Below are positions 25,430 to 33,702 of a stretch of 55,048 nucleotides of DNA, in pieces. Origin of the DNA: Acidobacteriota bacterium (GTDB taxonomy: Bacteria > Acidobacteriota > Vicinamibacteria > Vicinamibacterales > UBA2999); NCBI GenBank assembly GCA_016192845.1, contig JACPTI010000020.1, positions 1-55,048 on the forward strand. Reading direction: 5' to 3'. Every line of letters starts with the position of its first letter. Positions within the stretch are counted from its first letter, which is position 1. Under the pieces are notes generated by a model. It was not told the origin of the DNA, made no database searches, and saw only the letters and a list, made by a program, of their open reading frames with translations. A program made the translations under genes and the position numbers.

Positions 25430-25783
25430 GTGCCCCGCCGGTGGCACCTCACTTGTCCTCCAGGGACCGCTGACGGCGGCGGGTCCGCCGAGGGGAGGAA
25501 AAGGTTTGCCTTCGACGCCGCCGGCGGGATCATCCATGTGCTGCGGGTGATCGCCGTCGTGCTGTTCCTCGTCAACCTGATCAGCGGCCGCCGTACGGTG
25601 GTCGCCGTAGCGCCCGGCGGGCACGACGAAGAGCAGGTAATCGGGACCGGCGACCGGGTCGTCGAACACCCGGAATTCGGCGACCACTGGTGGCGCGGCC
25701 TGGATTGCAACGAGGAGCGCGACTACCCACGACTGCACTCCGCGATTATGGGAGCCACCGTAATTTGCTATCGTGAGTGCTGA
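25430..25783 (+). CDS. Small protein with a C-terminal lmo0937/DUF5670-like membrane helix; possibly a remnant
   Basis: A frame open from GTG at 25430 encodes 117 residues. Only the central stretch, GGIIHVLRVIAVVLFLVNLI followed by SGRR, looks real; it resembles the second half of short lmo0937-type membrane proteins. The first 30 residues and last 50 are not recognisable. Its stop overlaps the ATG of the next gene (TGATG), which might mean translational coupling or chance. It is the only gene candidate in the 356-bp gap between 25427 and 25782. Confidence 0.35.
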   Translation: MPRRWHLTCPPGTADGGGSAEGRKRFAFDAAGGIIHVLRVIAVVLFLVNLISGRRTVVAVAPGGHDEEQVIGTGDRVVEHPEFGDHWWRGLDCNEERDYPRLHSAIMGATVICYREC

Positions 25784-26484
25784 TGGACGTGTACGTGATT
25801 CCGATCGGCCGCGACCGGTACGAACTCTATTGCGAGCCGGCCGGCGACGGGGAATCGGCCGCCGACGCCGTGCCCGCGACCGGCGTCTTCGGACGGCTGC
25901 GGCAGCGCTTCAGCGCGACGCTGCGCGCGGCCGAAGAGCGCCAGCACCGGAACGCGGTCGACACCGGCGTCGGGACGTACCGCAGGATCCAGGATCGCGC
26001 GCTCGGCTGGGTGGCGCAGCGTATCGCGGAGCAGCGGCTCCTCTGGAACCTGCGGCGCCACACGGCCGCCGTGGCGGTGCATCCGCAGGACATGGCCTTC
26101 GAGCAGGTGATGGCGCTCGTCCGGCGCACGCTGCAGCGCGATTACGATCGCCACCGGCGGTGGATGATCGTCGACGGCACGGCCTTCGTCGTCACATTCA
26201 TCCTCTTGGGGCCGTTCTTCTTGCTCGTGCCGGGAGTGGCAAATCTTCCAGCGGCCTACTTCGGATTCCGCGTCGTGGGCCACTGGCTGTCGATGCGGGG
26301 CGCCGTGCAGGGGCTGGGCCGCGTCTCCTGGTCGGGGCGGCCGTGTCCCCCGCTCACCGAGCTCCGCGACGTCTTCACGATGGAATCGCCGGCGCGCGCC
26401 GCGCGGGTCCACGACATCGCCGTGCGGCTCCGGCTGCCGCACCTCTCGACGTTTTTCGAGCGCGTGGCGGTACGCCATGCGTAG
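25783..26484 (+). CDS. Conserved membrane-associated protein, possibly K+/H+ exchange-related (Mit_KHE1-like)
   Basis: 233 residues from ATG at 25783. The N-terminus VYVIPIGRDRYELYCEPAGD and the middle RALGWVAQRIAEQRLLWNLR look conserved. A hydrophobic stretch (about 120-150, VDGTAFVVTFILLGPFFLLV then VPGVANLPAAYFGFRVVGH) suggests one or two membrane segments. The pattern reminds me of the mitochondrial K+-H+ exchange-related family, but this is from memory and tentative. No catalytic motif is seen. It stands ten bases before lpxD. Confidence 0.7.
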   Translation: MDVYVIPIGRDRYELYCEPAGDGESAADAVPATGVFGRLRQRFSATLRAAEERQHRNAVDTGVGTYRRIQDRALGWVAQRIAEQRLLWNLRRHTAAVAVHPQDMAFEQVMALVRRTLQRDYDRHRRWMIVDGTAFVVTFILLGPFFLLVPGVANLPAAYFGFRVVGHWLSMRGAVQGLGRVSWSGRPCPPLTELRDVFTMESPARAARVHDIAVRLRLPHLSTFFERVAVRHA

Positions 26485-26493
26485 GGCGCCACG

Positions 26494-27540
26494 GTGAAGC
26501 TGCGCGAGCTCGCCGAGCGCCTGGGCTGCCGTCTCGAGGGCGACGGCGACATCGAGATTGTCCGCGTGGCGGGCATTCAGGATGCGCAGCCCGGCGACCT
26601 GACGTTTCTCGCCAACCCCAAGTACGAGTCGGCGCTGCCGCGGACGCGCGCGTCCGCGGTCCTGCTGCGGGACGAGGCGCCGCGGGCGCCGTGCGCGATG
26701 CTGCGGACGCGCGACCCCTATCTGGCGTTCGCCCGCGCCGTGGCGTTCTTCGCGCCGCCGTGGAGGCCGGCGCCCGGCGTCGATCGGCTGGCCGCCGTCG
26801 CCGCCGACGCCCGCCTCGGCCGGCATGTTTCGATCGGCCCGTTCGTCGTCGTCGGCGAAGGCGTGAGCATCGGCGACAACACGGTCGTCTTTCCCAACGT
26901 CACCATCGGTCCGGGAACCCAGATCGGCAGCGACTGCGTCATCCATTCCAACGTGGCGATCCGCGAGCGTGTCATCATCGGCAGCCGCGTCATCCTCCAG
27001 AACGGCGTGGTCGTCGGCGCCGACGGCTACGGCTTCGTGCGGCGCGGCGACGGCACGCACGAGAAGATTCCGCAGATTGCCGGGGTCGTCATCGAGGACG
27101 ACGTGGAGTTGGGCGCGAACACGACGGTGGACCGTCCCGCCGTCGGAGAGACGCGCATCCGGAGCGGCACGAAGATCGACAACCTCGTGCAGATCGGCCA
27201 CGGCGTCTCGGTGGGGCGCAACGTGCTGATGGCGGCGCAGGTCGGCATCGCGGGGAGCACCGATATCGAAGACGACGTGATCTTCGGCGGCCAGGTCGGG
27301 GTGGGCGGGCACCTGACGATCGGCCGCGGCAGCGTCGCGGTGGGGCAGTCGGGCGTGACCAAGTCGCTCTCGCCCGGCTCGATGGTCGCCGGCTATCCGG
27401 CGATCGAGAGCAGCGCGTGGCGGAAGGCGTCGGTCCTCTTCAAGCGCCTTCCCGAGCTGAAGCGGCGCGTCGAGGAGCTCGAAGCGCGGCTCAACGTGCT
27501 TCGTGTGCCGCCGGCCGGCTCCGGAGAGCCGCCCGAGTGA
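26494..27540 (+). CDS. lpxD: UDP-3-O-acylglucosamine N-acyltransferase
   Basis: 348 residues from GTG at 26494. The N-terminal uridine-binding domain ([29 protein letters not shown]) is followed by a left-handed beta-helix of hexapeptide repeats (about 105-310) containing [20 protein letters not shown], the catalytic His in [10 protein letters not shown], and [13 protein letters not shown], then a C-terminal helical extension. It adds the N-linked hydroxyacyl chain in lipid A synthesis. The usual fabZ and lpxA neighbours are missing here; lpxB lies 4.8 kb downstream. The stop overlaps the next start by four bases. Confidence 0.96.
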   Translation: MKLRELAERLGCRLEGDGDIEIVRVAGIQDAQPGDLTFLANPKYESALPRTRASAVLLRDEAPRAPCAMLRTRDPYLAFARAVAFFAPPWRPAPGVDRLAAVAADARLGRHVSIGPFVVVGEGVSIGDNTVVFPNVTIGPGTQIGSDCVIHSNVAIRERVIIGSRVILQNGVVVGADGYGFVRRGDGTHEKIPQIAGVVIEDDVELGANTTVDRPAVGETRIRSGTKIDNLVQIGHGVSVGRNVLMAAQVGIAGSTDIEDDVIFGGQVGVGGHLTIGRGSVAVGQSGVTKSLSPGSMVAGYPAIESSAWRKASVLFKRLPELKRRVEELEARLNVLRVPPAGSGEPPE

Positions 27541-28361
27541 CGGGCGCACCGCAACGGGCCAAGCAAAGGCGTTTCTCTCTGTGTCTTTGTGTCTCTGTGG
27601 CCTGTGGTATCGCCAGCCCGGCCGCGGCGCAGGCCACGCCGCCGGCGAACCCGCCGAACGGGACGCCTGCGGTGGAGTTCCTGCCGCGCTTCGACTTCGT
27701 TCTGGGCATCAACTACCTCGTCAGCGACGACCCGCGTTTCGTCTGGGACGCGCGGTTTGGCGGCGAGCTCGACTTCATCGCCTTCGGGCGCGGCCGCGCG
27801 ACCTTCACGGCCGAATACCAGGCGATGCTCGGGGAGGAGTTCCGCGTGTTCGACCCGAACCAGGGGGACTACACGCTGGCCGGAGCGCTGTCGGCGCGGG
27901 CTCGCGGCGTGGAGCTCGCAGGGGTCTTCCATCACGTGTCCCGGCACCTGAGCGATCGCCCCAAGCGGCAGGCCGTGGACTGGAACATGATTGGCGCCCG
28001 CGTGCGCACCGGGGTGGTTCGCGGCCGGACCGAGCTCGGAACGCGCGTCGACGTACGGCGCGTCGTGCAGCGGTCATTCGTCGACTACCTGTGGGAGGTC
28101 GACGCCGAGGCACACGGGCGCGTGCGCGCGGCGGCAAGGGCGGCGGTCATCGCGAGTGGCGGCGTCCGCGTGCTGGGCGTCGACGGGTCACGCGATCGTG
28201 GCACGCAATATGGACTCCGCGGCGAAGGCGGCGTCCGGCTGGAGGGGCGCAGCGCGGCCGTTGAGCTGTTTCTGGGCGCCGAGCGGCGGATCGACCCGTA
28301 CCAGCTCGAACTGGCGGCCGGGTCGTGGGTGAGCGCCGGGTTCCGGCTGGTCAGCCGATGA
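27537..28361 (+). CDS. Putative outer-membrane beta-barrel protein
   Basis: 274 residues from GTG at 27537 (GTGA overlap with lpxD). The signal peptide ([20 protein letters not shown], cleavage near AAAQA) is encoded by a CTCTGTGTCTTTGTGTCTCT repeat arm. The mature part consists of alternating short beta-strands with aromatic residues ([45 protein letters not shown]) and ends near a polar-aromatic strand, as in barrels. No named family was recognised. It lies among envelope genes (lpxD, M16 peptidases, lpxB). Confidence 0.7.
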   Translation: MTGAPQRAKQRRFSLCLCVSVACGIASPAAAQATPPANPPNGTPAVEFLPRFDFVLGINYLVSDDPRFVWDARFGGELDFIAFGRGRATFTAEYQAMLGEEFRVFDPNQGDYTLAGALSARARGVELAGVFHHVSRHLSDRPKRQAVDWNMIGARVRTGVVRGRTELGTRVDVRRVVQRSFVDYLWEVDAEAHGRVRAAARAAVIASGGVRVLGVDGSRDRGTQYGLRGEGGVRLEGRSAAVELFLGAERRIDPYQLELAAGSWVSAGFRLVSR

Positions 28362-28440
28362 CCAGCCACGGGCTCCAGTCATGACGCGTGAGCCCGTGGC
28401 TGGTTGGTCTGCGCCTTTTGTGGCGCGCTACGCGCGCCTA
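28361..28440. repeat. Inverted repeat CCAGCCACGGGCTC plus GCGCGC linker module
   Basis: 14-bp perfect arms CCAGCCACGGGCTC (28362-28375) and GAGCCCGTGGCTGG (28390-28403), then a linker ending TGGCGCGCTACGCGCGCCTA. The same two-part arrangement recurs at 29842-29943. The element starts at the stop codon of the barrel gene and ends 20 bp before the M16 start. Confidence 0.75.
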
Positions 28441-28459
28441 CTGCCATAATCAACGGGAT

Positions 28460-29809
28460 ATGCGCCTGACTTTCCGCATCGCGATCGCTCTGGCGGCCTG
28501 CACCGTGGCGGCGGTGGCGCTGGCGCCGGTCCAGGCCGCTGTCCGGCCGCCGAAGCTGCAGTATCAGACCACCACGCTGCCGAACGGCCTGCGCCTGATT
28601 CTGTCCGAGGATCATTCGACGCCCATCGTGCACGTCGCGGTCTGGTACCACGTCGGGTCGAAGAACGAGCGGCCGGGCCGGACCGGGTTCGCCCATCTGT
28701 TCGAGCACATGATGTTCAAGGGCTCGAAAAACGTGGAGCCCGACGCGCACACCTCCATCGTGTCGAGCGTCGGCGGCCGCAGCAACGCCTACACGACCGA
28801 GGACACGACGGTGTTCTGGCAGACGCTGCCGGCGCACTACCTGCCGCTCGCGCTCTGGCTCGAGGCCGATCGGATGGCGACGCTGCGCGTGGATGAAGCC
28901 GCCTTCCGGCGCGAGCGCGAAGTCGTCAAGGAAGAGCGGCGGATGCGGATCGAGAACCAGCCGTACGGGCGGCTCTCGGAAATCATCTACGACCACGCGT
29001 TCGCCGTGCACCCGTACAAGCACCCGACGATCGGGAGCATGGCGGATCTCGAGGCCGCGTCGATCGCCGACGTGCGCGACTTCCACCGCACCTACTACGT
29101 GCCGGAGAACGCCACCGTGGTGATCGTGGGCGATTTCGACGCGGCGCAGGCGCTTCAGCTGGCCACGCAGTATCTGGGCCGCGTTCCGAAGGCGGGACGC
29201 CGCGTGCCGCTCGACATTCCGAAGGAGCCGCCGATGAAAGTCGAGCGGCGCGCGGTGGTCGAGGAGGGATGGCCGCTGCCCGCGGTCGTGGTGGCGTACC
29301 ACATCACATACGACGGCCACCCGGACTCGTACCCGCTGCACATCACGTCGAAGATTCTCTCCGACGGGCAGAGCGCGCGGATCTCCCGCGAGCTGATTTA
29401 CAACCGGCGCCTCTGTCTGAGCGCGTTCGGGAGCGGCAACATCACCGAGCACCCGAACCTCTTCTTTGCCGTCTGCATCGTCCAGCCCGGCCAGACGCCC
29501 GAGGCGGCGGAAAAGGCGCTCGTCGCCGAGTTCGAGAAGCTGAAGACCGAGGGGGTTTCCACGCACGAGCTGCAGCGGGCGCAGAACCAGTTCGCGCGCG
29601 ACTACATCCTGAGCCGCGAGACGAACGAGGACAAGGCGATGCACCTGGCGCACGCGGCGGTCATCCACAACGACATCACGACGGCCGACGGCGAGTTCGA
29701 CATCTTCATGAGGACGACCGTCGCCGACGTGCAGCGGGTGGCCAAGACATACTTCAGCGAGTCGAACCGCGTGGTGCTCCACGTGCTGCCGAAGGGGACG
29801 GGCCGATGA
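28460..29809 (+). CDS. M16 family zinc peptidase, catalytic member
   Basis: 449 residues from ATG at 28460, which gives a clear signal peptide (LTFRIAIALAACTVAAVALA). The inverted zinc motif HLFEHMMFKG is intact (His79, Glu82, His83), with the downstream Glu in EREVVKEERRMRIENQPYGR. The second M16 half has ARISRELIYNRRLC and EHPNLFFAVCIVQPGQ. It should be a periplasmic or secreted peptidase. The next gene is a non-catalytic M16 partner, a typical heterodimer arrangement. Its stop is followed by a nest of repeat elements. Confidence 0.93.
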   Translation: MRLTFRIAIALAACTVAAVALAPVQAAVRPPKLQYQTTTLPNGLRLILSEDHSTPIVHVAVWYHVGSKNERPGRTGFAHLFEHMMFKGSKNVEPDAHTSIVSSVGGRSNAYTTEDTTVFWQTLPAHYLPLALWLEADRMATLRVDEAAFRREREVVKEERRMRIENQPYGRLSEIIYDHAFAVHPYKHPTIGSMADLEAASIADVRDFHRTYYVPENATVVIVGDFDAAQALQLATQYLGRVPKAGRRVPLDIPKEPPMKVERRAVVEEGWPLPAVVVAYHITYDGHPDSYPLHITSKILSDGQSARISRELIYNRRLCLSAFGSGNITEHPNLFFAVCIVQPGQTPEAAEKALVAEFEKLKTEGVSTHELQRAQNQFARDYILSRETNEDKAMHLAHAAVIHNDITTADGEFDIFMRTTVADVQRVAKTYFSESNRVVLHVLPKGTGR

Positions 29810-29812
29810 GCA

Positions 29813-30056
29813 ACACCCAACGCCCAACTCCCAACTCCCAACCAGCCAAGGGCTCCGCCCTTGATATCCCCGTACTCGTGAGGGAGAGGATACAAGCCCT
29901 TGGCTGGTTGGCCAGTATCTCTTTGGCGCGCTGCGCGCGCCTAGGACCGCTATACGGCTTGTCACAGCGGGTACAAGATTCTCGTAAGGAGCCGTATAGC
30001 GGTCCAGTGCGCTCCCAGTCCCTTTGGAAGTTGGGAGTCGGCGTGTTGGGAGTTGT
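29813..30056. repeat. Nested composite: CCAACTC-type inverted repeat containing two other elements
   Basis: Outer left arm CAACGCCCAACTCCCAACTC (29820-29841 region) pairs with the outer right arm GGAAGTTGGGAGTCGGCGTG (continuing TTGGGAGTTG, to 30056). Between them lie an inverted repeat with arms CCAGCCAAGGGCT / AGCCCTTGGCTGG (29842-29907), a GCGCGC linker ending CTAG, and the full 62-bp element (29944-30005). The nesting implies separate insertion events. The outer right arm encodes the signal-peptide core of the downstream gene. Confidence 0.8.
29944..30005 (+). repeat. 62-bp inverted-repeat element, full copy upstream of the second M16 gene
   Basis: 15-bp perfect arms GGACCGCTATACGGC and GCCGTATAGCGGTCC. 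The centre reads GGGTACAAGATTCTCGTAAG and continues GAG. The reverse copy at 18405 has TTTGGAG where this copy has TAAGGAG, so here the element carries a Shine-Dalgarno-like sequence 15 nt before the GTG start. Confidence 0.85.
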
Positions 30057-32259
30057 CCTGTGCGCGAGCGCAGCGAGCGCACAGTTGGAGCGGACGGCCG
30101 ACGAGCGGTTCCTCTTCTGGCCGGCCGAGTCACCGCCGCGGCCGCTCGCCGCGCGCGGCGTCAAGTTCCCGCCGTACGACATGCGGACGCTGCGGAACGG
30201 CCTGCAGGCGATCACCGTCCTGCACCACGAGCAGCCGGCCGTGAGCATGCGGCTCCTGGTGCGGGCCGGGTCGGTGCAGGATCCGCCGGGCAAGGTGGGC
30301 GTCGCGAGCCTCGCGGCCTCGCTCCTCGATCAGGGCACCGTCACCAAGAGCGCCCAGGAGATTGCCGACCACATCGACTTCATCGGCGGCGCGCTCGCCA
30401 CCGGGTCGGGCTCCGACCTCACGTACGTCAACGTGGTGGTGATGAAGGATTCCTTCGACGTCGGCATGAATCTGCTCGTCGACGTCGCCCGCAACCCGGC
30501 GTTCGCAGCCGAGGAGATCGAGCGGCAGAAGCAGCAGGCGATCTCGAGCCTGCAGGTCAGCAGCAACGATCCGGACTACGTCGCCAGCGTCCTGTTGGAG
30601 CGCCTCGTGTACGGGTTCCACCCGTACGGGCTGCCGAACAGCGGCACCCCGGAGACGCTGGCTGCGATTACGCGCGCCGATCTCCAGGAGTTCCACCGCC
30701 GCTTCTTCGTCCCGAACAACATGATCCTGGCGATCGTCGGCGACGTCACGAGCGAACAGGCGTTCGCGGCGGCCGAGCGTGCGTTCGGCGACTGGCCGCC
30801 CGCGCAGATCCCGCCGGTGACGGTTGTCGAGCCGCCGCCGCCGACCCGCCGGATCGTGCTCGTGGACAAGCCCGACGCGGTGCAGACGGAGATTCGGGTC
30901 GGCCAGCTGGCGATTCCGCGCAAGCACGACGATTACATGGCCTTCGACCTGGCCGTGAAGATTCTGGGCGGCGAGGGGGCCAACCGGCTGCACCGGGTGC
31001 TCCGGTCCGAGCGCGGCCTCACCTACGGCGCGCAGGCCGACACGGAGGCGCGGAAGCAGGCCGGCCACGTTGTGGCCGAGACCGACACGCGGACCGAAAC
31101 GACCGGCGAGGCGCTGCGGCTGATGGTCGACGAGTTCGCGCGGCTCCAGCGCGACCGGGTCTCGCAGACCGAGCTCTCCGATGCGCAGGCGTATCTGGCC
31201 GGCAGCTTTCCGCTCACGATCGAGACGCCCGGCGACATCGCCGCCCAGGTGCTCAACGTCGTCTTCTACGAGCTGCCGGTGGAGGAGATCGGCACGTTCC
31301 GCGAGCGCGTGCAGGCCGTGCGGCCGGACGACATCCAGCGCGTCGCCCGCCAGTACGTGCGGCCCGACCGACTCTCGATCGTGCTCGTCGGCAACGCGGC
31401 CGCGTTCGTGCCGCAGCTCCAGCGCGTCGGCTTCACCGATTTCGAGGTCATTCCGATCGAGGAGCTCGACCTCATGTCGGCGGCGCTCACACGCGAAACA
31501 CGCCGCGCGCGGTCGTTCGAGTCGGTCGAACCGTTCGGACCGTTCGTGCGTTCGGGCCCGCTCGCGTACGCAGCACAGCAGGTGAATCCGCATGCGGGCC
31601 AGGCACAGGAGCTGCTGAAGCGCGTGGTCGATGCCAAAGGCGGGATCGAGGCGCTGAAGAAGATTCGCACGGTGATCGCCGATGAGGATCGCGCGATCAT
31701 CACGCCGAACGGCCGCACGCCACTGCCGACCAAGACGTACGTCATCTATCCCGACAAGTTCCGCGTGGACAGCCTGCTCGGCGGACAGCAGATCGTCCAC
31801 ACCTACAACAGCGGCAGCGCCTGGGTGAAGGATCTGAGCGGCGTGTCGGCCGCGCCTGCCGCGATGCGCGACGATTTCGCCGCCACCGCCCGGCGCGACA
31901 CGTATCCGATGCTGATCGCCGCCGCCGAGGGGCGACTCGCGCTGCGGGTTCTCCCGGAGGAAGGGCGCGACGGCGAAGTGCTGAAAGTGCTCGAGGTGAG
32001 CGGCGCCGAATTTCCGGCCGTCCGCCTGTACATCGACCGAGACTTCCGCATCGCGCGCCAGAGCTATACGGCCGGCGGGCCCGACGGTCTGCCCATGAAG
32101 ATCGAGGAAGTCTTCTCCGACTACCGCACGATCGACAACGTGGCAGTGCCGTTCAAGGCCTCGGTCCTGTCGAACGGCCGCCTCATCATCGAGCGCACGA
32201 TCAAGAGCGTCGCCTTCAACACACGCATCGACGAAAAGCTCTTCGAGCAGCCGCTCTAA
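30007..32259 (+). CDS. Non-catalytic M16-type protein fused to an outer-membrane lipoprotein-sorting-like domain
   Basis: 750 residues from GTG at 30007, giving signal peptide WKLGVGVLGVVLCASAASAQ. A longer frame from ATG at 29809 would translate the nested repeats and is rejected. Two M16 halves are recognisable (about 45-260 and 260-480), but the zinc motif is replaced by GVASLAASLLDQG, so it lacks catalysis, and RERGLTYGA-type M16 substrate-binding sequence remains (SERGLTYGAQADTE). The C-terminal 220 residues (from LLKRVVDAKGGIEALKKIRT to the end) resemble LolA/DUF4292-type beta-folds. It probably pairs with the upstream catalytic M16 protein. Confidence 0.85.
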   Translation: MRSQSLWKLGVGVLGVVLCASAASAQLERTADERFLFWPAESPPRPLAARGVKFPPYDMRTLRNGLQAITVLHHEQPAVSMRLLVRAGSVQDPPGKVGVASLAASLLDQGTVTKSAQEIADHIDFIGGALATGSGSDLTYVNVVVMKDSFDVGMNLLVDVARNPAFAAEEIERQKQQAISSLQVSSNDPDYVASVLLERLVYGFHPYGLPNSGTPETLAAITRADLQEFHRRFFVPNNMILAIVGDVTSEQAFAAAERAFGDWPPAQIPPVTVVEPPPPTRRIVLVDKPDAVQTEIRVGQLAIPRKHDDYMAFDLAVKILGGEGANRLHRVLRSERGLTYGAQADTEARKQAGHVVAETDTRTETTGEALRLMVDEFARLQRDRVSQTELSDAQAYLAGSFPLTIETPGDIAAQVLNVVFYELPVEEIGTFRERVQAVRPDDIQRVARQYVRPDRLSIVLVGNAAAFVPQLQRVGFTDFEVIPIEELDLMSAALTRETRRARSFESVEPFGPFVRSGPLAYAAQQVNPHAGQAQELLKRVVDAKGGIEALKKIRTVIADEDRAIITPNGRTPLPTKTYVIYPDKFRVDSLLGGQQIVHTYNSGSAWVKDLSGVSAAPAAMRDDFAATARRDTYPMLIAAAEGRLALRVLPEEGRDGEVLKVLEVSGAEFPAVRLYIDRDFRIARQSYTAGGPDGLPMKIEEVFSDYRTIDNVAVPFKASVLSNGRLIIERTIKSVAFNTRIDEKLFEQPL

Positions 32260-32263
32260 GACG

Positions 32264-32352
32264 TAGCAGGCAGTAGGCAGTAGGCAGTGGGCAGGAAGAG
32301 AACCCAGAACGCAACCCGCGCTGCCTACTGCCGGCTGCCTACTGCCCACTAA
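32264..32352. repeat. Inverted repeat with GGCAGTA word arms
   Basis: The left arm is GGCAGTAGGCAGTAGGCAGT with GGGCAGG and the right arm is CTGCCTACTGCCGGCTGCCT with ACTGCCCAC. The 7-nt word is exact in the left arm. It fills the 95-bp gap between the M16 gene and lpxB; CCCACTAATC leads straight into the lpxB ATG. Confidence 0.85.
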
Positions 32353-32354
32353 TC

Positions 32355-33575
32355 ATGCGGATCATGATCTCGTGCGGCGAAGCCTCCGGCGACCTGTACG
32401 CCGGGGCGCTGGCGGCGGCGCTGCGCGCCCGCGCGCCGGACGTCGAGATCGTCGGCTTCGGCGGCCGGCGGCTGCAGCAGGCGGGCGCGTCGCTCGTCGG
32501 CGAGTTCACCGGCCTGACGGTGACCGGCCTGACCGAGGCCGTCCGGGTGCTGCCGCGCTCGTTCGCGATGTACCGCCGGCTGGTCGCCGCCGCGCGCGGG
32601 CGGCGGCCGGACGTCTTCGTCGCGATTGACTTCCCCGATTTCAACTTCCGCCTGATGGCGGCGCTGCGGCGTCTCGGTGTGCCCGTCGTCTACTACGTCA
32701 GCCCGCAGCTCTGGGCGTGGCGCCCCGGCCGCATGGCGACGATGAAACGGTTTGTCCAGCGCGTCCTGGTGATCTTTCCGTTCGAGGCGCCGCTCTACGA
32801 GCGGGTGAGCATCCCGGTGCAGTTCGTCGGGCATCCGCTGGTCGATCTGGCGCGGGCGAGGCAGGCGAGAGACGTGTTTCTACGCGACCGCGGGCTTCGA
32901 CCCGACGCGCCGACAGTGGCGCTGCTCCCCGGCAGCCGGCCGAACGAGCTCCGGCGACTCGCGCCGGTAATGGCGGCCGCGCTGCCGCTCGTTCGCGCCC
33001 GGGTGCCGGACGCGCAGTTCGTCGTGGCGCGGGCGCCCTATCTTCCCGATGTGCTGTTTGTGCCATTTGTGGGGCGAGCCCTGTCGGGCTCGCCCGGCGC
33101 GCCTGACACCGGGGTCCCCGCCGCGCCTGCGCGGTGGGGTGGCGTGGCGCGCCCCACGATCGTGGTCGACGAGGCGACCGATGACGTGCTCGCGGCGTCC
33201 GACGTGGTCATCACCGCATCGGGCACCGCGACCGTGCAGGCGGCGCTTCACGAGCGCCCGATGGTGGTCGTCTATCAGGTCTCGCCGCTCACGTACCGCC
33301 TCGGCAAGCCGTTTCTCAAGGTGGACACCTACGCCATGCCGAATCTGGTGGCGGGGCGGCGCATCGTTCCCGAGCTGATTCAGGACGCGTGCACGCCGGA
33401 ACGGATTGCCGCCGAGGCCGTCGCGCTGCTGACCGATCCCGATCGCCACACGCGCGCGCGTGCGGCGCTCGGCGAGGTGCGCGAACGGCTTGGCGGCCCC
33501 GGCGCGAGTGGCCGGGCGGCCGACGCCATACTCGAGGTGGCTGTGCGCGCGCCGGGCGGCGCGACTCCTGCATAG
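32355..33575 (+). CDS. lpxB: Lipid-A-disaccharide synthase, with a repeat-encoded internal insertion
   Basis: 406 residues. LpxB signatures: MISCGEASGDLYAGALAAAL, FGGRRLQQAG, IDFPDFNFRL, VVYYVSPQLWAWRPGR, LVIFPFEAPLYE, FVGHPLVD, VALLPGSRPNELRRL, ASGTATVQAALHERPMVVVY and MPNLVAGRRIVPELIQD. It joins two lipid X-type sugars in lipid A synthesis. About 25 residues after PDVLFVPFVGRA (SGSPGAPDTGVPAAPARWGG) are read from hairpin sequence at 33072-33141 and are not expected in the family. The frame stays open and catalytic segments on both sides are normal. Confidence 0.94.
   Translation: MRIMISCGEASGDLYAGALAAALRARAPDVEIVGFGGRRLQQAGASLVGEFTGLTVTGLTEAVRVLPRSFAMYRRLVAAARGRRPDVFVAIDFPDFNFRLMAALRRLGVPVVYYVSPQLWAWRPGRMATMKRFVQRVLVIFPFEAPLYERVSIPVQFVGHPLVDLARARQARDVFLRDRGLRPDAPTVALLPGSRPNELRRLAPVMAAALPLVRARVPDAQFVVARAPYLPDVLFVPFVGRALSGSPGAPDTGVPAAPARWGGVARPTIVVDEATDDVLAASDVVITASGTATVQAALHERPMVVVYQVSPLTYRLGKPFLKVDTYAMPNLVAGRRIVPELIQDACTPERIAAEAVALLTDPDRHTRARAALGEVRERLGGPGASGRAADAILEVAVRAPGGATPA
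33072..33141. repeat. Hairpin insertion within lpxB (includes a CACCCC-family copy)
   Basis: GGGCGAGCC, CTGTC, GGGCTCGCCC is a hairpin at 33072-33095. It is followed by a reverse-oriented 32-bp copy of the CACCCC element (33110-33141; on the minus strand CACCCCACCGCGC, AG, GCGCGGCGGGGACCCCG). GGCGCGCC occurs on both sides (33096 and 33145). Confidence 0.75.
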
Positions 33576-33587
33576 AGGGAGACCTCA

Positions 33588-33702
33588 CCAATGCCCAATG
33601 CTCAAGGCTCAATGCCCGATGACCAACGCAGACCGCCACATCGCGGGCGCCCGCGCGTCATCCTCAGGTTGTGCATTGGGCATTGGGCATTGTGCATTGC
33701 GG
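33588..33702. repeat. Inverted repeat with CATTGGG word arms across a start codon and signal peptide
   Basis: The left arm CCAATGCCCAATGCTCAAGG (continuing CTCAATGCCCG) contains the start codon of the next gene. The right arm TTGTGCATTGGGCATTGGGC (continuing ATTGTGCATTG, 33670-33700) encodes the signal-peptide core. Words of 7 nt recur in both. A related spacer lies at 36215-36305. Confidence 0.8.

Noticed and set aside
24524..25738. Reverse-strand secreted protein starting QSWVVALLVAIQAA
   Set aside because: A signal-like start occurs by chance; the rest is a shadow of the gene at 24536 and has no coherent domain.
25773..28361. Single 862-codon forward ORF running through three genes
   Set aside because: Most of it is out of frame with lpxD and the preceding gene; only the last part (from GTG at 27537) is a real protein.
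29809..30006. N-terminal extension of the second M16 protein from ATG 29809
   Set aside because: It would translate three nested repeat elements; GTG at 30007 gives a proper signal peptide.
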